The notes under the pieces were generated by a model that saw only the letters and a program-made list of their open reading frames with translations, was not told the DNA's origin and made no database searches. From Candidatus Omnitrophota bacterium (lineage in GTDB: Bacteria > Omnitrophota > Gorgyraeia > Tantalellales > Tantalellaceae), in assembly GCA_030631915.1 (NCBI GenBank), contig DAOVKF010000080.1:1-7126 (forward strand): DNA of 7,126 nt. The letters are read 5' to 3'. Shown one piece after another: positions 1 to 6,783 of the stretch (position 1 is its first letter; each line of letters starts with the position of its first letter). The position numbers were made by a program, and so were the translations under genes.

Positions 1-3000
1 AGGCTCGGTATGGATGTCCTGATCTCAAAAACGCGGGACATAGCAGACGAGCGGTATAAACATGCGCTTGAGACAGGCGCGATAAAAGCTTTTATAGAGG
101 CCGGATTGATCGATCCGGACGAACTGCGGAGCAGAACGTTTTTGGAGTCTCTTATGGCCGGGCTGGAAGAGCCGCAGGATGCTGTCAGGGAAGGGAGCCT
201 GACAGCGGTAAAAGCCCTTTTCAAGGCAAGAACCGCTGCCGGGGAATATTCCGGAGGAATGACTCTGGAAGAAATTGAAGGGATATTCAGGCGCATACAC
301 AATAGCGAACTGCCCGCTGGATTTCATCATTATTATTTACGGCTTCTGTACCTGTTGAGGCACAATGACGAAGCAATAGCGCGCATAGAAAGATATTTGA
401 TCCCGAGCCTGCTCGATCTGTCCAGAGTGGACGGGGATTTTTTCTACCGGGAGTTGGCCGGGATGATAAAAGACGGCGTCGCGCCCGCGGAGGCGATCAG
501 AAACCTGGAGCAAAGCCTGCAACTACGGTCTGCCGGGATCATGCAGGCGGCAGATATACAGGGGTTCCGGTTTTTCGCCCGCAAACTGGGCCGGTTACTG
601 GCGCATTTGTTTGTATCAAGACGAAAGATAATGGAAGGAATGGCTGCTGCTTTAAGACCGGTCTCCATCGCCATGACGGACGGGGGCGATATTGTTGATA
701 CAACTGCCGCTGTCGCTGGATCATGCCTGCGGGAACTTCCGTTGCCGGAACTGCGTGAGTTGCCTGTCCCATTGCCCGGGTTCAGGCCGGCGGAGGTCTC
801 TGATATGCCGGTTGCCGGGCACGATGTCTTCACCGGCCTGCTTAAAGGCGCCGTGTTTCACGCGGTGCTCGGCAGGACCGTTGTCTACCGGAAAGGGGAA
901 GAATATTTCGCTTTCAAATTTCTCAAGAAGACGAGGTGCATTACACCAGCAGGGAAGGAGGAATATGAGACGGAAGATCCGGGCAGGCTTGTCTATGAGA
1001 GTGAATTTTTTGATTATCTCAACAAACTAAAAGAAAGCGATCCCGGACTGTTAAAGGGAGATTACCCCTGCGCCGTGCTTGTTGATAAGAAAAGGGCGAT
1101 ACGTGTCTCCGCAGGACTTATCCCCGAAGAAATGGAAAGCAGGATAAAAAAGTCTGCATCAAAAACAGCGAAAGGCGGTGAGGTAACGGAAATAGACGAT
1201 ACGAACGGCTGTTACACGGTTATGGCTTATAAGACGGCTAACCCGGATTATTTCACGTATCTGCACGAGGCGGAGGACGACGGTAAGGCACGCGAGGCAT
1301 ATTTAAGAAATATACACGACCTGTTCGCGCTGGCAGGATATGGGCTGATACATCCGGATATCATAGAGCTGTTCCATAACATCGACGGTCCAAGACCTGA
1401 TAGAGGGATATACCTCTGGATGGCGGATATATTAAGACCTGATCTGCCAAGGCACGGAGCCGGCCGGATCCACGGGTGGGAAACAGTGGCGCTTTACCCG
1501 AACATGCGTGTTTCAGGCCTTGCGGACTTCGCGGAGATCGTTCATCTCAAAGATCTCTTGAGCCTGAGGCATCATCATTCTGACTATCTGGGAACCGGAC
1601 TCCAGGACCTTTCAGAGGAAGAGAGAAGCAAATTCCTGCTTGCTCATTACATGGGGAATTATCTCCTGGCATGGGCGCTGAACGAGGGCAAACGCCTGAA
1701 AAGCTCGGACAGGCTGGACTGGAAGGACAAACAGGAGATCCGGAGCCTCGCGAAAAGGTTGAAGGACGTATACTCTGAGGCTTACTGGGCGTTTACGAGG
1801 GAGGCGGAAGAGGACATAGGGGCGCTTGTTGACTGGGGGAGGTTCGCCACGCAGATGGTATTTTTCATGGGGGGAGCGTATAAGGAGTACACGGATAAGG
1901 ATATTCCAGAGGAAATATTCGGATTAAAAGGTCTGCGCATAGTCCCTGGAGACGGCTGGGGGTATATTCACAGAGATGTCATAGAGGATGTGCTGAGCGC
2001 AAGACAAGGGCTTAAAGGGAGACGGACAGAGCCGGTGATAGAAAAATATTTCGTCCGTCCGTCCGCTCAAAGGCCGATCCAGCCGGTTGTCCTGACTTTC
2101 AGGCCTGATTTCGCGGCCCTGATAAAAGGCGAAAAGGACCGGGCGCTGGCGTCGACGTTAGAAGAGTTACACAGGGAGTATTCAAAAGGCTGGAGGTATG
2201 ACGGGAAAAACGAGGACCTTGGACCTGTAAACGGCCCGAACCCTTTAACAGAGCTTCTCAGGGCCAATTACATATACACCATGGCCATGATCGGAAGGCA
2301 TGAGAGCCCTTCTGCCACCGACTCCGGAAACAAGGTAGAACGTCCGCTTTCAAGTATCCCGGAACATGAGATCAAGAAGATACTGGTCATTGATAATCTG
2401 AAAAAACTTAAACCAAAACTGGGCGAAAGTGTGATCGATCTATGGCCGCTGGTCACGGGGTTGCACAAGAAATTTCCCGATGCCACGATCTATGTAGCGA
2501 CGCATTTCCCTGATATGTTTTTCGCCGGGCAGTTTGGGGGCAAGGTCAAGCCGGTCCCGCAAACACGGGAGGATATCAGAAAATGGGGCTATGATTTTAC
2601 GGAATGGAGAAATTATACCGTGGAGCAAACAGCCGGCGGACAGGTGCGCGAGTCAAGAAAATGGAAAGGTTTTTTAGTCGACAAGAAGATAGATATGGTT
2701 TTTCAGCTGTCCCCAGGGTACAGATATATTCATCACGTATCCGCGAAGGATTTTCCGGGGTCCCGCCCACCCCATATGATCATTATGGAGTCACCCGCGT
2801 CATTGAACTCAGCCATGAAACCGATATTATGGGAAGACCCGGAGGAACTTACGTGCATATATCAGGACAGGAAGGGGGATCGATATCAGATCGCGGGTTT
2901 AGCGGATGCCATGAGGAACGTGACGACCGATGGTGTAATGGGCCGGTCAGGGGCCTGGAAGTTCACTATGGAGATGTATAACAAGGCCGGGTTAGACGTC

Positions 3001-4677
3001 AATGAGGATAATCTGGCCACCATCAACCTGAGCGCGGAAGAGTCTGCAGGCGCGCTGGCGTTATTAAAAGGATGGTATTACAGCTCATTTTCCCACCGAT
3101 GGCCGCGGCTGCCCGGCAGTTTTGACCCGGCAAAGAAGATCATTGTCGTTAATATGAATGCTGTAACTCAACTGTGTTTACTCGGCGGAACATATTCCAA
3201 AAGGAAGGAAATATGGACCAGACTGGTAACAGAGCTGATAAAAAACACGGAAAATGCCTATTTCGTGTTTCCCCATGGTCCTGGGATGGATGAAGATAGT
3301 AACTATTTGTTTGTAAACGATGTGGTCGAAGAAGTGATAAGACAGATGGGAAACGCTGGAGATAACATTATTTTGCCCAGGATGATGGACGTTTATCCCT
3401 TTCTTAAGCATATTCTGGGGATAAGCAGCGGGCTTGTCACACTGGATTCCGGGTTAAGCCATGTTAGCGGCGCTGTTTACGGTGTTCCAACGGCCGTGAT
3501 AACAAAAAGCCCGATTTTGCACTGGCTGCCTCCAGGGGATAATGTGTACCCGATCATGACAGACACAAAAGAGGCCGTGGATGCGGAGACTGTCCTGCAG
3601 TATTCCGCGGGTATGACTGAGGGGGTCAGAGCAAGACTGGAAGAGCAGAAAGCACGGCCGTTAATAGACGGCGTGAGAGCTTACGCGGACATGATCGACA
3701 ACCTGCCCGAAAGGCCGGCCGCAAGGATCGCCAAGGCCGCCGCTGATCTAATGATAAAGGAATGGATAACGGGAAAAGACGAAGATAAGACAAGAAAAAT
3801 AGAGAAAACGATCAGGAATACCGGGATCAGGAGCCGGGGTGTGTTCACCAGGGTGAAGGCGTATCTGGAAGAGATAGAAGACGGGACACCGGTGAAAGGG
3901 AAGAAAGCGCCTATAGATATTGTCATAGACCTGTCCCTGATACCCGCGCGGGACATGAGGGAGAATGTGGAAACATGGGCGTATCTTATCTTGTCATGTA
4001 TCCGGATGAGGAACGTGAACTTTATATTCGAGGTCCCGGATATGGCGGGTGAAGGCGATGTGCCGGAGTCGCTCAGGGAAAATATCGCGAATGCCGCTAA
4101 AGCCGCGGATGTTCTGGCCATGTTAAAAGACATAATAAAGGAGAAGGCGTTATTGTTCGGGCAGGCAGAAGACGTGGAGGACGTTGTCGGACAGCGTATC
4201 AACGCGGGCAGGCGGGATAACGCCGTGGAGATACCGATAATATCAAAAGCCTGTCTGGAACGGATAAGGGAGATGGATATGGAACTTGCGCCAAATCAGT
4301 ATCCTGTCGCTATGGACGGGCGCGTCGCGGATAGGGAAGGAGAGGTTCTTCTCAGGAATTTCGAGGCCGCGTTTACCATAGGGCTTGCAAAGGCTTGCCT
4401 GGTCGTGGCCAGGAGGAGGGACCATGAAAAGAGCGGACAAGAGAAAGAGTTGCCGCTGTTAAAAAGCAAGCTTGTTGAAAGGCTCCAGAACCTGTACGGC
4501 GTCTTCCGGGAAGACGTAATATTTACCGGGGAGACCCTTGATAATATGATACATGTTTCGTCCACAGTGAGGTTGAATCTGGCCATATCGCTGGCATTGC
4601 CGCCAATAACAAGGATGTATTTTGACAGGCTGCGGGATCTCCACGATAATATCCAGCTCGCCCTGCAGGCCGCATAA
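1..4677 (+). CDS. Giant multidomain protein with kinase-like and GT9 glycosyltransferase-like regions (5'-partial)
   Basis: The frame is open at the left edge. The first ATG is at 10 (residue numbers count from it), but no in-frame stop precedes it, so the true start may lie upstream. Residues 1-250 are mostly helical with no signal peptide. Residues 270-580 resemble a protein-kinase fold: K303 in FAFKFLKK, E332 in a following helix, a hinge-like segment at 401-418, H448-x-D450 with N457, and D506-F-A. Residues 788-1215 resemble GT9/heptosyltransferases: an opening beta strand ILVID (791-795), LGESVIDLWPL (804-814), a second Rossmann half from 1042, K1064/K1066 before W1069, and the donor-site signature D1146-S-G-L-S-H1151 followed by G1158-V-P. 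Residues 1302-1555 form another alpha/beta module ending just before TAA. Family knowledge suggests transfer of a sugar from a nucleotide-sugar; the acceptor and any kinase activity are unknown. No obvious terminator follows. The GT9 call is fairly firm and the kinase call moderate. Confidence 0.85.
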   Translation, partial: RLGMDVLISKTRDIADERYKHALETGAIKAFIEAGLIDPDELRSRTFLESLMAGLEEPQDAVREGSLTAVKALFKARTAAGEYSGGMTLEEIEGIFRRIHNSELPAGFHHYYLRLLYLLRHNDEAIARIERYLIPSLLDLSRVDGDFFYRELAGMIKDGVAPAEAIRNLEQSLQLRSAGIMQAADIQGFRFFARKLGRLLAHLFVSRRKIMEGMAAALRPVSIAMTDGGDIVDTTAAVAGSCLRELPLPELRELPVPLPGFRPAEVSDMPVAGHDVFTGLLKGAVFHAVLGRTVVYRKGEEYFAFKFLKKTRCITPAGKEEYETEDPGRLVYESEFFDYLNKLKESDPGLLKGDYPCAVLVDKKRAIRVSAGLIPEEMESRIKKSASKTAKGGEVTEIDDTNGCYTVMAYKTANPDYFTYLHEAEDDGKAREAYLRNIHDLFALAGYGLIHPDIIELFHNIDGPRPDRGIYLWMADILRPDLPRHGAGRIHGWETVALYPNMRVSGLADFAEIVHLKDLLSLRHHHSDYLGTGLQDLSEEERSKFLLAHYMGNYLLAWALNEGKRLKSSDRLDWKDKQEIRSLAKRLKDVYSEAYWAFTREAEEDIGALVDWGRFATQMVFFMGGAYKEYTDKDIPEEIFGLKGLRIVPGDGWGYIHRDVIEDVLSARQGLKGRRTEPVIEKYFVRPSAQRPIQPVVLTFRPDFAALIKGEKDRALASTLEELHREYSKGWRYDGKNEDLGPVNGPNPLTELLRANYIYTMAMIGRHESPSATDSGNKVERPLSSIPEHEIKKILVIDNLKKLKPKLGESVIDLWPLVTGLHKKFPDATIYVATHFPDMFFAGQFGGKVKPVPQTREDIRKWGYDFTEWRNYTVEQTAGGQVRESRKWKGFLVDKKIDMVFQLSPGYRYIHHVSAKDFPGSRPPHMIIMESPASLNSAMKPILWEDPEELTCIYQDRKGDRYQIAGLADAMRNVTTDGVMGRSGAWKFTMEMYNKAGLDVNEDNLATINLSAEESAGALALLKGWYYSSFSHRWPRLPGSFDPAKKIIVVNMNAVTQLCLLGGTYSKRKEIWTRLVTELIKNTENAYFVFPHGPGMDEDSNYLFVNDVVEEVIRQMGNAGDNIILPRMMDVYPFLKHILGISSGLVTLDSGLSHVSGAVYGVPTAVITKSPILHWLPPGDNVYPIMTDTKEAVDAETVLQYSAGMTEGVRARLEEQKARPLIDGVRAYADMIDNLPERPAARIAKAAADLMIKEWITGKDEDKTRKIEKTIRNTGIRSRGVFTRVKAYLEEIEDGTPVKGKKAPIDIVIDLSLIPARDMRENVETWAYLILSCIRMRNVNFIFEVPDMAGEGDVPESLRENIANAAKAADVLAMLKDIIKEKALLFGQAEDVEDVVGQRINAGRRDNAVEIPIISKACLERIREMDMELAPNQYPVAMDGRVADREGEVLLRNFEAAFTIGLAKACLVVARRRDHEKSGQEKELPLLKSKLVERLQNLYGVFREDVIFTGETLDNMIHVSSTVRLNLAISLALPPITRMYFDRLRDLHDNIQLALQAA

Positions 4678-4749
4678 TATTAAGGAACGTTTTCAGATCC
4701 CCTTCAGGCATGTCCCCCGGGTTAAGAAGAAAAAAGGTATAACAATTTA

Positions 4750-4778
4750 TTGACTTAACGACACTTCCATTTTATAAT
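4750..4778 (+). promoter_or_regulatory. Sigma70-type promoter for the GNAT-domain gene
   Basis: TTGACT at 4750-4755 and TATAAT at 4773-4778 are separated by 17 bp, matching 11 of 12 consensus bases at optimal spacing. Transcription would start near 4785, giving a very short leader of about 15 nt to the ATG at 4801 or 27 nt to the ATG at 4813. The promoter sits in the 123-bp AT-rich gap after the large upstream gene, so the next gene is probably transcribed separately. No operator-like repeat is evident around it. Confidence 0.8.
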
Positions 4779-4800
4779 ATTAACAACTATATGTGTTATT

Positions 4801-6582
4801 ATGTTGGGAGTTATGTCTATATCAACCAATAATCTGAAACTATTTCAAAAGAAGGCTATGGCTATCACTATAGTTGTAGTGTTTCTTTTTAACGCCATCT
4901 TCACTGAGGTGTCCGCCGGGCTCCAGGTCCAGACTCCATGCGCTCCTCTGGTAACCCCCGCGATACAATACAGGGCTAAAACCGAGTCAAAGCTGAGGGG
5001 TATACTTTCACAGATCAACGGAGAAGAAGAGCTCAAGGACGAGCTCATGGAAGGATTCAGCCCATATCTCACCCTTATTGACGACGATGAAACAGGTTAT
5101 GTATTTGATTTCCGCCGGCAAAACAAAAGCGCAGGCAAGCGCAAAGAGGGAGATAACTGGATCATACCCTGTTCATTCAAAGGAAGTAATACATATCGTA
5201 AGTATGAAGCGGTAATAGCGCCGGATAAATCGATCATTGAAATGAGAACATCTTCCCGCCGTTCTTCTGAAGAAAAATTACGCCGCGCGAATAAGGCTCC
5301 TCTCTTGGGCGGCACTGCCATGGCGCGGGGCGCGGAAACAGGAGCTCTCCTCGATGGAACAGAATATATATTATTTCCCCCGGAAATTATTTGGGGCCAG
5401 GAAAAAGCAGGATATGAGATTTACAGGATCACAGCATTTGAAAAAGAAACGAAAACGCCAATAGCCAGGATTATCTACGCATTCCATGGCAACGGCGTAG
5501 TGATCGCGAATATCGAGGTGGAGCCCGACCATCGAAGGAAGGGTATGGGGACGTTTCTGCTTGATCACGTTCGGGCCTTATCTCCTTTTATTACGTCAGT
5601 AGAAGGTGTAATTGATAACGAAGAAACGCTTAAGATGATATTGGACGCATTGCCGGATAGATATACAGAATTATTTGAAAGTGAAGTTAAAAACTTCGGA
5701 GCAGCCGCTAAAGGCAGATATACTGAGCACGAGATACGCGCCAAGTGCTACAGGCGCGCTATAAACCGCGCTTTGGATGACGGCGAAAATATAAATTCAG
5801 ATCATCGCGAAGTTCTGGAAAATACGATCCTTGGGAAAATTTTTACAAGGGCAGGCTTTGACAGGGTTTCCATCAGCAGCGGCGAAAGAGAAACAGTACT
5901 CATTATCACCGGCTACAGGACCGAAGTCCATGCCGGCACGGCCAGGCCGGCGGACGAGAAACCGGACGTCATGGCAGCGGACAGCCTCTTCACGTATGAT
6001 ATGGCAGCAACAGAAGGAACGGCTTACAGCTTCAGGGATAAACTCCTTTCCATGCTTACGACCAGAAAAGTCGTCCTCGCTTTTGACAACAGGATGGGAA
6101 ACGCCAACTCATCCATGATCCTCAACGTCTTTGACGAGATAGGAAAACTCAGGAAAGACTCTAAATATAAACGCTTCTTAGAGAATCTCGTTATAATAAA
6201 TACTTCCACCGGAAAATTCTCTAAAGAACTAAGTAAGCACCTGGATAAAAATACAGAAATTTTTGTGTTCGCCCGAAGTTCTGAAAGAGAACAGCTCAAG
6301 CAGATAGAGGCAAAAACGCACGTAACATATATCGATGAGAAAGAATACACCTGGGACACCTACTATCCCATGGCTGAGATAGTGACTATTTCCCTGAGCC
6401 AGTACCTTGATCCGGATACTCTGGATAAGATCAAGGACATCCTGAAGGACCTCAATGTATCCGCGTTCTTATCGGCAAACGGGCCTATTGTTTTCACGCT
6501 TCTGCCCGATGCGATAAGATATAACAAACAGGACCTTATCAGGAAATATGCCGCTCTTAAGCGGGCTCTGGTGGCCGCTTAA
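4801..6582 (+). CDS. Exported or membrane-anchored GNAT acetyltransferase-domain protein with C-terminal alpha/beta module
   Basis: The N terminus has a basic segment (K13, K17, K18), a hydrophobic core (about 19-35) and a likely signal-peptidase site after V37-S-A39, typical of a Sec signal peptide. A segment with Ala-Pro (residues 48-49) follows, then a small beta-rich region (about 98-170). Residues 188-373 look like a GNAT N-acetyltransferase: strand IANIEVEPD (235-243), then acetyl-CoA loop R245-R-K-G-M-G250, helix, N273, and FTRAGF (348-353) as the usual closing segment, with about 65 extra residues before it. Residues 421-593 form a Rossmann-like module starting KVVLAFDN. Known GNATs move an acyl group from acyl-CoA to an amine; the substrate here is unknown. 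The start is uncertain: ATG 4801 has no ribosome site, and ATG 4813 follows GGGAG (4806-4810) by only 2 nt. A start at 4858 would lose the basic segment. Its own promoter lies just upstream. Confidence 0.88.
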   Translation: MLGVMSISTNNLKLFQKKAMAITIVVVFLFNAIFTEVSAGLQVQTPCAPLVTPAIQYRAKTESKLRGILSQINGEEELKDELMEGFSPYLTLIDDDETGYVFDFRRQNKSAGKRKEGDNWIIPCSFKGSNTYRKYEAVIAPDKSIIEMRTSSRRSSEEKLRRANKAPLLGGTAMARGAETGALLDGTEYILFPPEIIWGQEKAGYEIYRITAFEKETKTPIARIIYAFHGNGVVIANIEVEPDHRRKGMGTFLLDHVRALSPFITSVEGVIDNEETLKMILDALPDRYTELFESEVKNFGAAAKGRYTEHEIRAKCYRRAINRALDDGENINSDHREVLENTILGKIFTRAGFDRVSISSGERETVLIITGYRTEVHAGTARPADEKPDVMAADSLFTYDMAATEGTAYSFRDKLLSMLTTRKVVLAFDNRMGNANSSMILNVFDEIGKLRKDSKYKRFLENLVIINTSTGKFSKELSKHLDKNTEIFVFARSSEREQLKQIEAKTHVTYIDEKEYTWDTYYPMAEIVTISLSQYLDPDTLDKIKDILKDLNVSAFLSANGPIVFTLLPDAIRYNKQDLIRKYAALKRALVAA

Positions 6583-6672
6583 CCTCAACGCTATATAAAT
6601 TCCATATAAGATAACAATACTCCACAAATCCAGTTCGCGCTAGTGGGTAATAGTATACATTTGTTAGGCATG

Positions 6673-6702
6673 AAAAAGCAAGAAAGACCCCCTTGCATTT
6701 TT
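6673..6702 (+). terminator. Possible weak intrinsic terminator hairpin
   Basis: GCAAG (6678-6682) and CTTGC (6692-6696) form a 5-bp stem with a 9-nt loop, followed by A and five T. Flanking A5 and T5 could extend the stem past a bulged A and make it work in both directions. It lies about 95 bp past the stop of the GNAT-domain gene, with no better candidate nearby. The stem is short and only moderately GC-rich, and its right arm overlaps a candidate -35 box, so the call is tentative. Confidence 0.3.
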
Positions 6703-6720
6703 GGCGGAGTAGTGTATACT
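6693..6720 (+). promoter_or_regulatory. Candidate promoter for the beta-propeller gene
   Basis: TTGCAT (6693-6698) and TATACT (6715-6720) are spaced by 16 bp. The -10 is good (5 of 6) and the -35 poor (3 of 6). Transcription would begin near 6727 and give an A-rich leader of about 57 nt before the start codon at 6784. The -10 box lies inside the right end of the inverted repeat, so a protein binding the GTATAC ends could control it; that is inference. Confidence 0.45.
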
Positions 6721-6770
6721 TTAGTTATCGGTCAAGAGTTTTGCAAAGTTTTTAAGAAAAGACACAAAAA

Positions 6771-6777
6771 AAAGGAG
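6771..6777 (+). promoter_or_regulatory. Strong ribosome binding site
   Basis: AAAGGAG ends 6 nt before the ATG at 6784, a near-ideal Shine-Dalgarno sequence and spacing. It fixes the start of the last gene and contrasts with the poor or absent site in front of the GNAT-domain gene. Confidence 0.85.
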
Positions 6778-6783
6778 AAACTG

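Larger units (their letters stand above)
6652..6720. repeat. 69-bp imperfect inverted repeat between genes
   Basis: The ends are a perfect 8-bp inverted pair, AGTATACA at 6652-6659 and TGTATACT at 6713-6720. Near the centre AAAAAGCAAG (6673-6682) pairs with CTTGC-A-TTTTT (6692-6702), leaving one bulged A and a 9-nt loop. The stretches in between pair poorly. The layout could be a miniature non-autonomous element, an intergenic palindromic repeat, or a regulator site, since GTATAC is itself palindromic and occurs twice, 61 bp apart. No convincing target-site duplication flanks it. Confidence 0.55.

Noticed and set aside
3681..4202. A 173-codon minus-strand open frame opposite the large gene.
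   Set aside because: It lies wholly within a gene with clear domain content, has low-complexity Ser/Ile-rich composition typical of antisense reading, and has no ribosome site. Other opposite-strand and offset frames were rejected for the same reasons.
4678..4740. A terminator for the large gene around CCCGGG and the following A-rich stretch.
   Set aside because: No stem longer than a few base pairs followed by a T-run could be found on the + strand.
4791..4832. A 13-codon frame starting at ATG 4791, overlapping the start of the GNAT-domain gene; possible leader peptide.
   Set aside because: It has no ribosome site, sits only about 6 nt from the predicted transcript start, and shows no attenuator hairpins or codon bias.
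6629..6646. Possible hairpin around the CCAGTTCGCGCTAGTGG segment.
   Set aside because: Only the outer three bases pair cleanly; the inner positions mismatch and no T-run follows.
6577..6669. Integron attC-like pair: GCTTAAC at 6577-6583 and GTTAGGC at 6663-6669, in the right order after a gene.
   Set aside because: Both 7-mers fit the degenerate attC core patterns, but the intervening 79 bases do not fold into paired L boxes. There is no matching core site before the GNAT-domain gene and no integrase in view. Chance is likely at this degeneracy.
6678..6697. Minus-strand sigma54-like pattern (GG, 10 bases, GC) in the hairpin region.
   Set aside because: Only the minimal GG and TTGC elements match, within a run of G. 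There is no minus-strand gene for it to serve.
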